Positions 31,201 to 36,380 of a stretch of DNA of 64,000 nt are shown in pieces. Numbering within the stretch: position 1 is the first letter of the stretch; every line of letters starts with the position of its first letter. Location: assembly GCA_949292635.1 (NCBI GenBank), contig CASEZY010000001.1, forward strand, positions 1 through 64,000, written 5' to 3'. Under the pieces are notes generated by a model, which saw only the letters and a program-made list of their open reading frames with translations, was not told where the DNA came from and made no database searches. This DNA comes from an uncultured Methanomassiliicoccales archaeon. GTDB taxonomy: Archaea; Thermoplasmatota; Thermoplasmata; Methanomassiliicoccales; Methanomethylophilaceae. A program made the translations under genes and the position numbers.

Positions 31201-34200
31201 TCCCCAGGGTTCCGCTGGTGGGCAATGTCTCTCCTTCCAGGTAGATCTCTACGGAGAGGTTGATGGTGTTGAAGAACACGTACTGCTCATCTTCCGTACT
31301 GGAATCGGAGATCATTACCTCGCTGAACTGGATGGTCACCGTTCCCACATATCCGAAGAAGGCGGGGTTGAGACCCTCTACAGACAGCCATATGGTGGGC
31401 GAAGTAACACTGGTCGCGTCGGCTCTGACGGCTACCGATGTGCCGGACGAACCGTCCGGGATGTAGACTCCCTTGCCGCCGTTGAATGTGGTACCGCCGC
31501 CGGATCCCATCAGGACGGCCAGCTGCCTCTGGGTGGTGGGAGTCCCTTGCACCAAGGAATACGAACCCATCGAGTTGGGTGTGAAGCTCCCCCCGGTGTA
31601 CAGGAGGGTGGTACCCGCAGATACCATGGGCAGACCGGCAGTGATGTTCTCCACGATCAGTGCGTTATCTCCGAGGCTCGGATCGTTCTTCAAGACCGCG
31701 GAGGTGGTGATCTCGACCGCACCGACTATGCACCAGTAGCTGCACAGCGGATCGGTCAGCTCATAGCGCTGGAGCTCCCTGTACATACCGTCCTCTTCGG
31801 TGACGAAACCGCCCGAGGAATCGACGGAACCGTAAGCGAACGCACCGTAATAGATCTCTATGGACGGAAGGGACAATATGGTGTATCCGTAGACCTGGCC
31901 GTATCCGTTCGAATTGGCCAGACTGAACACGGTTCCTTCATTCAGATACACACGGTTGATCGGAGAGGTAGCTGTGGAGAGCACCCCGTCCGAGACCATG
32001 CTGAAGAAGTCGCCGACCTCGCCGAGAGGGGCATTGAGCGTGAGTATGGTACCACCGATGAGTTCCATGTAGTCGATGGCGTAGAAGCTGTAGAGTTCGC
32101 TGGCACTTGAGGAGGTGCCGCTGTTCCTTCCGGTGAAGGTGAGTTCCGACCCGTACATGTGCAGGGAATCCGCACGCTGTATCGACTGTATGGTCAGACC
32201 CTTCACGTTGCGGATGGTGACGACGGTGCTACCGTCCGTGAGGCATGAGTTGCCCTCCCCGAACACGCTGTGGCTGAAGGACAGTTTCGCGTTGGTCCCG
32301 TCGATCACCACCTCGGAATCACCGTTCACCAGGACGGTGTTGAACAGCTCATCACCCGAGGTGGCCTCACCCACATCGCCTCCGCCGAAGACGGACAGTC
32401 CGATGATGATGTTCCCGCTTGATGGTGCACCGTTCTCGTCGCAGCCGATGTACACATAGGTGTTGCCCCAGGTCTGTCCGCGGTACCCGCCTCCGAAGAC
32501 GTTGCTTCCGATCTCTGCATCCAGGATGGTGACGATGGAATATCCGTCGGTGTCGGCGATGCCGTCCACACCTATCCGCGAACCTCCGTATACGGAATTG
32601 GAGACCTTGGCCCCGTCCAGCAGAACGGACCTCTTGGCCCCGGTGGACCTGACGTTCGCGGTTCCCAGGCCTCCGCCGTAGACGGTGCCCGCATAGCTGC
32701 CTCCGCGGAGCTCCACGGCGATGTCGCCGTCCACGATACCGTAGGCGGAACCTCCGTACACATCGCCCTTGACCTCGGTGGCATCCAGGGTGAGAGAGAC
32801 GGGACCGGTGACCGAGACCCTGTTGGCGATACCCAGTCCTCCGCCGTAGACGCTGCCGTCCACGGTACAGCCGGTGATGATCGCCGACACGGATGCCGAT
32901 GTTCCGTAAGCTCCTCCTCCGTAGATGCTTCCCCTGACGGTGGAATCGGTGACCGTCATCGTGACGTCGTTGACGTTCCCCTGGCCTGTGATGGCGGCAG
33001 AGCCTCTGCCGCCGCCGTAGACATCACCCGTGATGTCGGAACCGTCGATGATGACGTGCACATCCCCGGAAGCCCCGGCGACATCGTTCATGGAACCGTA
33101 GGCCCCTCCGCCGTACACGCTGCCGCCGATACTGCCGTTAGCTATGGTGACAGAGCCGCTTCCCACGAATCCGTAGTCGTCAGAGTACTGCGAACCCAGT
33201 CCCGCGCCGTACACGCTGCCGCCGATAACGGTCTTGACTTCGGAAGCCCCGATGGAGACGTATGCGTCGCCGCCCACGTTCCCCACCCTGCCGCCTCCGT
33301 AGACGTTGCCTTCGACGACGGCGCCGGCAGATACGGAGACCGATGTGTCACCGGACACGGCGGCGTATCCAAGATAGCTCATCGACGTGTCGTAGGTGGG
33401 GACACCGTTGTCGTTCCAGAGGATATCCACGTATTCGTACGATCCCGAGGTCCCCTTCAGGGCCGGAACCTGCATCGGCTGATCATAGATCGTGCCGTTC
33501 TCTTTCAGCACACCCTTTCCGCCGCCGTAGATGCTTCCCTTCACCACTCCGCCGGACATTGTGACGGAGGTGTTGCCGTTCACTGCGGCCACGTTGTTGG
33601 GCGCGGAGTTGAATGTGATGTTGGATGTAGGATGGTTCGTGAGGGTGAGGTTGGAGTATGCGGTCAGCTTGGGAACCGATTCTCCGCCGCCATAGACGTT
33701 ACCACGGATCTCTCCCCCGGTTATGGCGATGATGATGTTGCCGTTCACCTCGGACTTTCCGGTGGAATCCAGGTATGCTTCTCCATAGATGGTCCCGTCG
33801 GCATAGTGCATGATCTTGTCCAGACCGCCCCTTCCGCCCCCGAAGACGTCACCGAGTATTGTCCCTCCGGAGACCTCTATGGCTATGCCGTCGGATACGG
33901 TGATGCTACCGCGGTATCCTCCGCCGTAGACGCTTCCCACGGTGCCGCCCTTGATCAGGACGTCTATGCTTATCGCATCGTCCATTGTGGAATAGTTTGG
34001 ATAATACCAGGTGTCGTACCCGGCCCCGAAGACGGAGGCCACGCTGGCGTTGTCGCGGACCACTATGCGGACCGCGTCCACACTGGTCATGTCGGCATGG
34101 CGGTTCCCGTCTGTGATGGTACCGCAGGCGACGTGACGTACCACGGCGTTCCCGGAGATCTCAAGGTAAGCGAAATCCGCTCCGGAGATACCCCTCCTGT

Positions 34201-35782
34201 TACCGGCCTGCACATCCCAGATGTCCGAATCCCCGGACAGGAAGATGTGGGTGGAACCATGGATCTGATTGTATCTGAGACTGCTACTGCTGTCCAGTCT
34301 TCCGCTGCCGCCGCCCTCCATGATGGTGGACTCGTCCAGCGTGAATCCCAGGGATCCGGCGATGTCGGTGCCGACCTGCTTCTCGTGGTATTGGTCCCCG
34401 GGCATCTTGATCCCCAGGGCGTAGATGAACGTCCCGCCCTGATCGTAGGTGGTCGTGGGCGATGCCTCGCCATAGATACTGGCATCGGTATTATCCTGAC
34501 CGGAACCGGACCCGCCGACCACGGTATCAAGGACCACCCCTCCCTTCAGCACCATGTATGTGGAAAGATGGACGCTGCTGCTGCCGATGGGTGCGTTCAC
34601 CCCTCCGGCGACCAGGTTGTAATAGACTCCGCTGTGCACCAGTACGAACGTGCCGAGATCGGGGCGGGTGGTGAATGCGGTGTCCGCGGAGACAATCTCC
34701 TTGTCGGTCATCACGGCAGAGGTCACCGCAGAGGTCCTGCCGCCGAACACCTGCGGTGCGCGGGTATGGGCGGTGGCCTCGGTGCCTATGCCCGTACCGA
34801 GGATGAGCTTGTGCCCGTTGGCGAAGATTCCGGACGAACTGTTGTCACCGTGATTGGTCGGATCCCGGTTCGATGTCAGCGATATGTTGTCGAAGATCGT
34901 GTCCCCGCCCAGACGGATGGTGGCGAATGTGATGTTGCTACCGTTGGATGAACGGATGGTGCAGGGGTCTTTGGTCTCTATCGAATTGGAACTGATATTG
35001 TTCCCGAGGACCATGATGTCGACGAACATCCTGTCGCTGTGTTTGGACTCACGTGCGCGGTCCACTGTGGGATCGATCGACGAAGATGTTATCGTCTTGT
35101 AAGTGTCGAAGGTCACAACCCATCTCGTGGTGCTTCCCTGACTGAGGCCTTCATTCGTACCGTTGACGTAGATGCTGGGTTCCGCCCAGACGGCGTACAG
35201 ATCGGTCACGGAGGACGGGACCACATCCCCTGGATAGTAGTCCAGGCTGCCGCCGTCGGTGGTGCTCCAGCCTGCGAACACCTTGTTGACCGTCACGCTG
35301 TCCACCGTGAATGATAATGTCAAACTCCCCGTGCGCCGTGTGGTCGAGAAGGTGTTGTCGCCGTTATCTTGTATGTTGCTTCCGGACACGAGGGTGACGG
35401 TCGTCCCTTCGGGCACGGAGACGGCCAAGGTTGCCGATGAATTCCACCAGAACGACCACGATGTGGATTTTGTGAAAGACAGTTTATCGAAGGTTACCGA
35501 CGGCCCCACCCAATTAGCCGGCTGCGAACTCACGCCGGTGACGCTTCCGTTCCAGAACTCAGGGTTGTACTCGGTGGCGGCGATCCCGTCGTAATGCACG
35601 GTGACCGATTCATCCTTACCGGATCCGTAGTGATACGTGATGTCCTGCCCCTGGCCGTCGCCCGTGGTCTGCAGGGTCTGCTGTGAAGATACGCCTGCCT
35701 GACCAGCAAGCGGGACAAGTATCACGGACAGCATCATGACTGCCGCCATGACCGCGACGAATGCCGCCAACTTGCCCTTCAT
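13235..35782 (-). CDS. Giant secreted adhesin-like protein (7515 residues) with YGGG, InlB-type and MBG/YDG-type repeats
   Basis: One uninterrupted frame of 22.5 kb. Residues 1-31 form a signal peptide (MKGKLAAFVAVMAAVMMLSV start, AGQAG end). An InlB-like AGW..YAVW block lies near 170-200. Residues about 580-1180 are rich in VYGGG/VFGGG turns with alternating short strands, suggesting a beta-helix. Residues about 1645-2720 contain several Listeria/Bacteroides-type repeats (GWYYDETF, GWYRDSDC, GWYLDEDF). Residues about 2720-7430 are dozens of 70-85-residue beta modules with YDG, YNG or YTG near the start and NAGTY or GNY near the end (MBG/YDG type). A C-terminal helix (about 7487-7508) and a final RRRR anchor it in the membrane. 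Likely a cell-surface adhesin of a wall-less gut archaeon; the ligand is unknown. Confidence 0.9.
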   Translation of the reverse strand: MKGKLAAFVAVMAAVMMLSVILVPLAGQAGVSSQQTLQTTGDGQGQDITYHYGSGKDESVTVHYDGIAATEYNPEFWNGSVTGVSSQPANWVGPSVTFDKLSFTKSTSWSFWWNSSATLAVSVPEGTTVTLVSGSNIQDNGDNTFSTTRRTGSLTLSFTVDSVTVNKVFAGWSTTDGGSLDYYPGDVVPSSVTDLYAVWAEPSIYVNGTNEGLSQGSTTRWVVTFDTYKTITSSSIDPTVDRARESKHSDRMFVDIMVLGNNISSNSIETKDPCTIRSSNGSNITFATIRLGGDTIFDNISLTSNRDPTNHGDNSSSGIFANGHKLILGTGIGTEATAHTRAPQVFGGRTSAVTSAVMTDKEIVSADTAFTTRPDLGTFVLVHSGVYYNLVAGGVNAPIGSSSVHLSTYMVLKGGVVLDTVVGGSGSGQDNTDASIYGEASPTTTYDQGGTFIYALGIKMPGDQYHEKQVGTDIAGSLGFTLDESTIMEGGGSGRLDSSSSLRYNQIHGSTHIFLSGDSDIWDVQAGNRRGISGADFAYLEISGNAVVRHVACGTITDGNRHADMTSVDAVRIVVRDNASVASVFGAGYDTWYYPNYSTMDDAISIDVLIKGGTVGSVYGGGYRGSITVSDGIAIEVSGGTILGDVFGGGRGGLDKIMHYADGTIYGEAYLDSTGKSEVNGNIIIAITGGEIRGNVYGGGESVPKLTAYSNLTLTNHPTSNITFNSAPNNVAAVNGNTSVTMSGGVVKGSIYGGGKGVLKENGTIYDQPMQVPALKGTSGSYEYVDILWNDNGVPTYDTSMSYLGYAAVSGDTSVSVSAGAVVEGNVYGGGRVGNVGGDAYVSIGASEVKTVIGGSVYGAGLGSQYSDDYGFVGSGSVTIANGSIGGSVYGGGAYGSMNDVAGASGDVHVIIDGSDITGDVYGGGRGSAAITGQGNVNDVTMTVTDSTVRGSIYGGGAYGTSASVSAIITGCTVDGSVYGGGLGIANRVSVTGPVSLTLDATEVKGDVYGGSAYGIVDGDIAVELRGGSYAGTVYGGGLGTANVRSTGAKRSVLLDGAKVSNSVYGGSRIGVDGIADTDGYSIVTILDAEIGSNVFGGGYRGQTWGNTYVYIGCDENGAPSSGNIIIGLSVFGGGDVGEATSGDELFNTVLVNGDSEVVIDGTNAKLSFSHSVFGEGNSCLTDGSTVVTIRNVKGLTIQSIQRADSLHMYGSELTFTGRNSGTSSSASELYSFYAIDYMELIGGTILTLNAPLGEVGDFFSMVSDGVLSTATSPINRVYLNEGTVFSLANSNGYGQVYGYTILSLPSIEIYYGAFAYGSVDSSGGFVTEEDGMYRELQRYELTDPLCSYWCIVGAVEITTSAVLKNDPSLGDNALIVENITAGLPMVSAGTTLLYTGGSFTPNSMGSYSLVQGTPTTQRQLAVLMGSGGGTTFNGGKGVYIPDGSSGTSVAVRADATSVTSPTIWLSVEGLNPAFFGYVGTVTIQFSEVMISDSSTEDEQYVFFNTINLSVEIYLEGETLPTSGTLGIDTVNGAGSSDMVMPPADKEGILYLKSVTMNGGSAISMSSVSNREGSNGWNSSHSTWTFSADTSDRIQIGSFNGSFPSTIRFAVEGFDQSSCSYVFEFVAEFNDGTEHPFTITVEVVSYPNVTVTFVDSRQNVTTSMQFPYGSIITSGDAPQTRGNFIGWYYDETFTRAFNYSTPLTGDITLYARYMFTVTFDEMYGGRTSTYYLPMGSSLTLDNHGSKDPVRTGYVFTGWYRDSDCLVLWDFDNDKVEDDVTLYAGWQPRGIILDFYQSHDSTDPFLTFDSKYGISLDDTFGEYLAQAVSEYVSKFGAVTAGVLTWTVHATGVHTPVYSDNVITYTMVTVIGEEWHVSIHGNILYDPIEVVLESTDYGVEISPPSSFYVSPTDGYYMITPSGAERVGYRLTGWTIVATGGFHIVGHTISIPASEIKDYLSGDGKIHLTTSWERLSYMVVVMKPSGGTVFASILTEDGREYGDEYPTYYAFTAYYGDRISLSYTSESGYHFVGWMLSKDGDIDDTSSPTTTMTVRGDARVEVQISGLQNVTIRLSENGTVPLGGTVTLISGDRTYTPRQSGTSGNYGIYSVSALLGEYTLRYTDSDGDYIDIATVNVVTGGVTVSYEIVSIDVTSDPELDLGDLPAYAIPGTKVDLTVPHGYAVTKLERVYDNGRHDMGAVSYFIVPDTQSTGLTVNVSLEAAKYTIEFVIDDYKNGDQTVSFDGIQSIIITYSPDGMVYPTLPWVTLDGYDLNSLDHPTTSEYSFLGWYLDEDFMYRVQSGDAFPEENVTLHARITLRSEVIYKVEVYLQEIGGNYPSTPIVIETTELSDQYVGWRPNYPGFKEESTDYQSVVVAEGMDSITVKMERAKGTATLKLDGGSVVDANGWTVSGNTATREVWFGETVELPTVAKLENVFDGWQINGATVSSIQVGQQFWDQKSNTVSVEVTAKWTVNEYELVFFTMYGTFTNGQSRITVSVPYGAPLASYLQAQRQALIQSDTDLYLNFDGWEINQVTVADDAVMPATNMDVHATWVPKDVNITVTGDEYVSLSVSGNNLSGSDGKYVSVFDSVIDLALLFDDGYSLSSASGASVKPVKVSNTQFRWTVPLNADNVTVGADGTLSLNLNIQSVESTVTVNYVINRVVADSLFQNVPSGQEVVLRNLSGITGLKFDGWYLDEGRSNKVQDNKIPASTSQTTYVVYGWLEFAKTPTVNINAPSLSLVNEVYEGTYDGSNHVLSATADAGVDLDALRATGLDFDIVYTITWDSAADDSVSVIFAGEYSYQLTAGAALSIEGTVADTSDQYGDTVSISIDKANATAVWNHESSYTYNGTDRISTVTAHFIGADGRRYPLTVSVNADAFRNAGEYTFTAVSSDTNHEVSNLTLELTIAKRPLTITQSNTLTYSGQAQSPEFKDDRVSGDTISYSLTGSETDAGTYTITFGTLSGADAGNYEPPTSVTWRIGRVSVSDITWTVKGTYTYTGQPIVPEVTAAGTAADMQSGTDYRTSGIQGMNNVNAGTAYVLVEGIGNYSGTWTLEFQIGKQTVQVPSVDEVPYTGSQQTNPYEALASEGGFTVSGTDVAATNPGTYKVTLTLTDTANRVWSDGTASIEAEWVIDQPSLATVPDSVTLTYNGRTQTAYSDGTGYTVVSGGSGSKAGEYTVVLRVAPGYVWNIDTVDTADKEVTWTIGKAGSITVTADSDTKKYDGSPLINDGFTYTGTLYNGDTVEAVISGTITNFGIATNTVVSVKVVNTAGEDVTDCYTYGTHVNGELSITKRSVTLTSASATETYDRTVLLPQIVTVTGDGFAAGEGATYKFTGGQKTVGTSVNTFDYTLNSNTLAANYDITKVEGTLTVNSVTLTIQWGTTEFKYNGKQQIPTATLNGIIDGDTVGYKTSVNGGAVNAGSYTLTISLDGADAGNYVLSSTDHTTFTIAKRQVTLASASESKPYDGIALTNGNITVTGDWFADGEGATYDVTGSILFVGNVVNAFSYTLNPGTLEDNYEITKSEGTLTITRHAGITVTADSNRKDYDGTPLTDGGYQITGTLAQGDSISVTISGSQTTVGYSANTVTEVKITRDGADVADQYQFVNRVNGTLTVVTRSLVNEDFSFTPDSHVYTGSAITGTLSPTNWTPADGDYSVRYEDNTNTGTARVIVTGSGNCEGEIEYTWVIRPKAVTITWSGYEYVYNGNDQRPTFTIGTGIEGQTLDVEGLTVTIHEMMSGNDLGEVSGSVSVGSYRIIIESLNNDNYVLPSNAHRDYSINAKQLTASQSNSLTYNGQSQSPTFSLSGVVGSDDVSVRTDAGGVNAGSYAADISLTGDAAGNYTLASDSVNWSIAALSINSASITISGDTVYTGQQIRPTVDFVKVGEVVVTGYDVSYGLNVNAGTGTVTVTVPSGGNFSGSCTEEFEIGKATVSISWGDKEFVYNGGTQYPTYTLTGVNNNVLTGSHRITLSGTETSPVNAGSYVITVTSISNGNYKLPDDASTGFTIAKKEVSITWNTTSFVYDRTNKTPTFTAETGVSGETVSPGITVYLGGSVVTSHSNVGTYTAGLTLDHVNYVLPADRSTEFSITPATVNVSLSETYFPYDGQTHTVTVSSSGIVGGDNVIVSPAGTLSSSAAGTYTVTLELVGNDAGNYVLSHRSLSWTIGSLSLDDAKIDYDETSFEYDGTQIKPTFQIYVDGVLIPSGHYSVTYGDNTNAGTGTVTVTATGSSCTGSKGFSFVIDQRSVTAQSVTLVYSGAEQCPEAFDLDRIVSTGGGSDDVSVRIISCTSQTDKGTYSASIELTGDDAANYQLTSDTVSWEITARGITDGVSIDNIEDVVFRGTNITPDITATFAGSTLQKDTDYTLGYTANVNVGTVTVTVTGIGNFTGSTTLTFDITPYTVTIEWGTVTEFTYNGETQRPSFTIRGVNVTLIGTYTVSGASDTSRNVGEYTITITGIQGNTLGNYELPTDHSKGFEILQKEVTIQQSNELVYNEGSQSPEFSIVGLIAGDDVSVSTTASATNAGDYKAQVYLIGTHSGNYRLVSTEADWSIAKASLGLHLLVEELETDTQKPIILTESFTEKYGGTVEWVSHDFDEEYIFVADNVIYPKAKGKAVVEAFISGMTNYEDDGWIIVVTVHDAEITGVTVKGYTGVYDGQEHNMVEVSGVSRMFNMAFSTNGTDYVSEMPKVRDVADSGTVYVKVEAPGFVTTVFEATVTITRASATVTWGGLSTVYDGSVQTVTAHIGTDELTVSVYQNGAVAEFKDAGTYNVIADISAYLDNYSVKHVIGTAVISKKPVDVSLSSESLVYTGAPLAVTIDQSGLIQADIDGKLVGLSLSGDLVATDVGTYEVVVSLTGSAAINYTIENPTVSWSIEQRSLSGATVSITGGDWVYTGQAIQPTVTVDIEGVDFASNDYRVVYTNNVNAGTATVTVVPGDSGNCSGSVSETFTIAKKTLTFTSPDGKKVYDGTPLVDLNIVAKGFVSASHGFTATVTGSQTDVGSSDNTFTVILTGGASTANYDVKYVYGTLEVTPATIEVAWNVYDMTYDGKEHTFSPFTNGIITGDTVVPTVVITYNDGTVASAVNVGEYTIKVTGITGADARNYELGGTLEASFEITKANAQIVWSGVDATYTYDGTDRKGEIEAVFRDTSNNAEYDLTISYDGFTEFRNAGSYTFTVDISGYSANYEITGQTEVTLTMNRKAISAEQTNSPTYNGMELRPTFELKNLVEGDIVDYVIISGGSAVNAGTYTATIGLTGDAAGNYSIPSPTLAARPTTVDQYQVDWVIGKLSISGADIVIGGYDEVYDANPKTPGVTVTIAGITLGPTDFILSYDNNINAGEAKVTVTATDNSNFTGSEDETFSIEKRKVTITSGSADKLYDRTPLTDRSITIDGFANDHAVQIVWSGTITDVGTVDNTFTYTLINGASADNYHVTVKYGTLEVTARSLEGATIAVAGGSWTYNGSDIEPGITSVTIAGITLDSGEYSVGYTNNRHAGTATITVSASSNNFSGSATANFEIEPVRITVTSESLNKVYDGSALNNGERDVTITNGSFVSGEGFTWTFTGSQTAVGSSQNSFTYAAKEGTIADNYRVTVKYGILEVTVRNLSDNDFTFAQDSEIYTGSEIEGTLTANGWNPQIGDYSVSYSDNINAGPAKVEITASSGNTDGSVILTFEIKQKDVIGATVTLAEGTWTYTGSEIEPDVSSVIIDGLTLVIVRDFTVSYEDNINAGTATVRISGTGNFTGEVTATFTIGEKVLEIDWGTIGTVYNGANQDLDPKLSGIVGTDAVGFDHTLTSGGSTVEHVRNAGDYVYTITGLTGAAAGNYELPAVHVKEFTIAKATITVGLEQYVFTHTGNEHTVKGTVAGIFGVDSSIVSVTFGGRTSATDANTTPYEVTVTLSGEGIGNYELSATTLYWSIGALDLSGAIIHWVDSHEYTGSAITPTFTITVNGVLIPSSDYDATWTNNTNEGEATLVISAASGNGSCTGSAEFTFTITPKEISAVQSGELTYNGTEQTPGFVLNGVVEKDNGCVSVTHSAKETDAGAYEATLTLVLTGSASGNYVLESTTVEWSIGSYDIAGTDVSVGTIDDQVYKGSEITPGINATFETSAMQNAIPMVSGVDYNLSYSANVNVGTATVTVEGTGNFTGTRTVTFNITQATVAIGWGTTGLTYNGLSQIPTFTITGVNGATVGRTYLITGDNVVAGTNAAIHAGSYTISITGLDDDNYKLPDDGTATTKFSIAPKELTVIQTNIPTYDGVPHTPSFVLGGVVGNDDVKVATSDSATNAGTYSANVKLEGSASGDYTIDATASWRIDKASATIVWNGADGTYTYDGNDQKGSITAVFNGISDQDLAVTVTLNGTTAAFVNAGEYTFAVDVSGFENNYVITGDMSVTVTMQQRPVSASQDGSLTYNGSAQAPVFKLDGIVNNDVVIAGTTDKQTDAGTYTSRLSLSGVSAGNYVLSNDEVQWTIGKAGGSVVWTYNKEYTYSGADHIESITAVFNGVGSETSKSLSFALGSPTVFKDAGTYVFIADLSDYEGNYDITGESVTLTMHRLELEVEQANIPVYDGNGHIPSLDISGVLGVDGNIGYVITSGSETDAGEYTATVLLTDDNYALPGSMTEYGEYQVQWKIEKRSIAGATIELGAFDAVYDAKPKAPDVISVTISGLTVPLSGIDVTYGNNTNAGTAYVHVDAQGCANFTGTAYRSFTIEQRTIIPSLEKYGLTFNGGEQNVVTGYSGHVDGDDVIVNFTGTLSATAANGDYRVYVSLDGASKDNYRLSATELVWHIHRLDIGDPSVNVSDVADRVYTGVAIMPDISASVGDYVLTSGVDYSLAYSGDNINVTPNGVTINVTGSGNFTGERTVTFQILPKDLKDVTGADWRVDGSYVYDGAAHAVTVSNHAGLFQGNDYTVYSDAVVAGSHSAIITGVGNYTGTVGVGFIIAPAPIDGVTLDRNEWTYTGVQIRPAVTKVTAGSFDLVPGDYDITYGENVNAGTGTVTVQGKGNYGGSYVVRFTISAITHEGVHIAPVGDVVYNGTLQRPGITATAGGLTLSEGRDYILSWSDNVNAGTATIVVEYTGNYTGSERVTFNIVPKQLTEGDMTFVPDSTVYNGSPIRGVLNAEGWYPQTTDYSVSYRGNVNAGTATVTVSGVGGNVIGSLTFTFVIDPMDIADAGANWTVEGDHVYQGGVPDVTVTNDMGLVEGVDFTVSVSSVHAGSSTVTISGIGNYTGNVYLEFQILERPISYGDFDVDYVNTTYAGVPIEKPVVSLNGLVQGVDYRVTYIDNLYPGLSTIRIEGIGSVTGVLNYYFTIHKAPLTITADDVVYRMGHPGPNLTYTIEGLRGDDTAESLAQLPVLRTNFTGTQGIGVYDVVLQVFEDRCYDITFVNGTLTVEDHRAVVNWGSLDLTFRDRELAISVTATNAQGETVSLQYSVYMDGREAVLLYVGTYTVTAVLPEGWELDTSVEGNTLTQTVTIHEPSLLGNHLGWFLLVLLPMLLASLYLMWDVDRRRR
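13500..27620 (-). repeat. Tandem MBG/YDG-type beta-domain array inside the giant adhesin
   Basis: About 4,700 residues consist of related modules. Three interleaved classes recur: VYDGTPL...GSQTDVGSSDNTF...NYDVKYVYGTLEV; YTGSEIEP...SVSYSDNINAG...GNFTG; and YNGTEQTPGF...ETDAGAYEATL...GNY. I estimate around 60 copies from the spacing. DNA copies are diverged, but several segments are nearly identical, for example those around 18965-19010 and 19445-19490. Confidence 0.8.
27620..30850 (-). repeat. InlB/Listeria-Bacteroides-type repeat region of the giant adhesin
   Basis: The encoded segment (about residues 1645-2720) holds several beta-grasp-like repeats ending in GW-Y-D and LYARY or LYAGW motifs, typical of InlB B-repeats (PF09479 type). 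Clear copies lie near 30650-30830, 30420-30650, 28850-29110 and 27630-27820. Such repeats act as stalks in bacterial and archaeal surface proteins. Confidence 0.7.
32250..34040 (-). repeat. YGGG-turn repeat region of the giant adhesin
   Basis: About 600 residues contain around 20 copies of (S/D/T)-V-(Y/F)-GGG followed by a short linker, such as GSVYGGGLG, GDVYGGGRG and NVFGGGYRG. The spacing of 20-35 residues and alternating hydrophobic strands suggest a right-handed beta-helix (pectin-lyase-like). The repeats at DNA level are GCCTCCGCCGTA-type on the plus strand. Confidence 0.75.
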
Positions 35783-36380
35783 GCCGGGCCCCCCCCCCCC
35801 TAACGGGGTTAAGAGTTACACCCGGAACGTCGTGATTCATCATGCATCTCCTCGTGGTACGAGCGCTTTTCAGCAATCCCTTATCGCGTGTTCCGAACAC
35901 ACATGACCGGGCACAGGTTCTCGCTCCCCACTCGTTTTACGAACCGGGGAGCACTGTGCGTCTTGGAAACTGTATTGTATACATGCAGGATAAAACCTTT
36001 TTTTCTGGTTGTACAGTAAACTTAACTTTTTGAGTCGGTTATTTGTAAAAATCAACGGTGTTAACCCCTGTGAACTCGGGATCTTGAATTAACACCATTT
36101 ATTAACATAAGTTTAGAAAAACCCTGCTCATTGTAGGATGTTAACGGTAGTTTATCTCAATCGTGCTAATAAATGACACGTCAAATGTAAAATTCCTATC
36201 TTTTTTTAGATATTTACGACTTTTATGACTATTTTTACATCATTCGCAACCATGAAGGCTTCGGCCTGCGAGATTCGATACGATGTTTTTGGGATTCGTC
36301 GAGGTATATAATCCGATTATACAGAGTATATATATTGGATATCCAACGTTCGAACACCGTTATATAGAAATTCGTGAGAA
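35783..36380. other. AT-rich intergenic region upstream of the giant adhesin
   Basis: 598 bases hold no convincing gene. Its right part is about 65-70 % A+T by eye and rich in TATA-like and T-run elements (for example around 36196-36214 and 36323-36345). For the minus-strand adhesin, TATA candidates lie at about 35970-36000 (GTATACAATA and GGTTTTATCC), giving a leader of roughly 150-200 bases. An inverted repeat, GGTGTTAA (36057-36064) and TTAACACC (36089-36096), and a self-complementary TGGATATCCA (36337-36346) could be regulatory. Confidence 0.6.
35789..35800 (-). promoter_or_regulatory. 12-nt poly-G tract between an upstream ATG and the adhesin start (candidate phase-variation tract)
   Basis: On the coding strand twelve G are followed by CCCGGC and the ATG at 35782. 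An upstream ATG at 35843, preceded by GAGGAG, reads MMNHDVPGV... through the tract but is one base out of frame with the adhesin (61 bases apart). With 11 or 14 G the frames would join, adding about 20 residues ahead of the signal peptide. The tract also lies where a Shine-Dalgarno sequence would be. Homopolymers are error-prone in assemblies, so the count may be inexact. Confidence 0.6.

Noticed and set aside
33056-34951. 631-codon plus-strand frame opposite the YGGG region
   Set aside because: It is the complement of the repeated GGC/GGA-rich codons of the adhesin. No signal, domain or ribosome site supports it.
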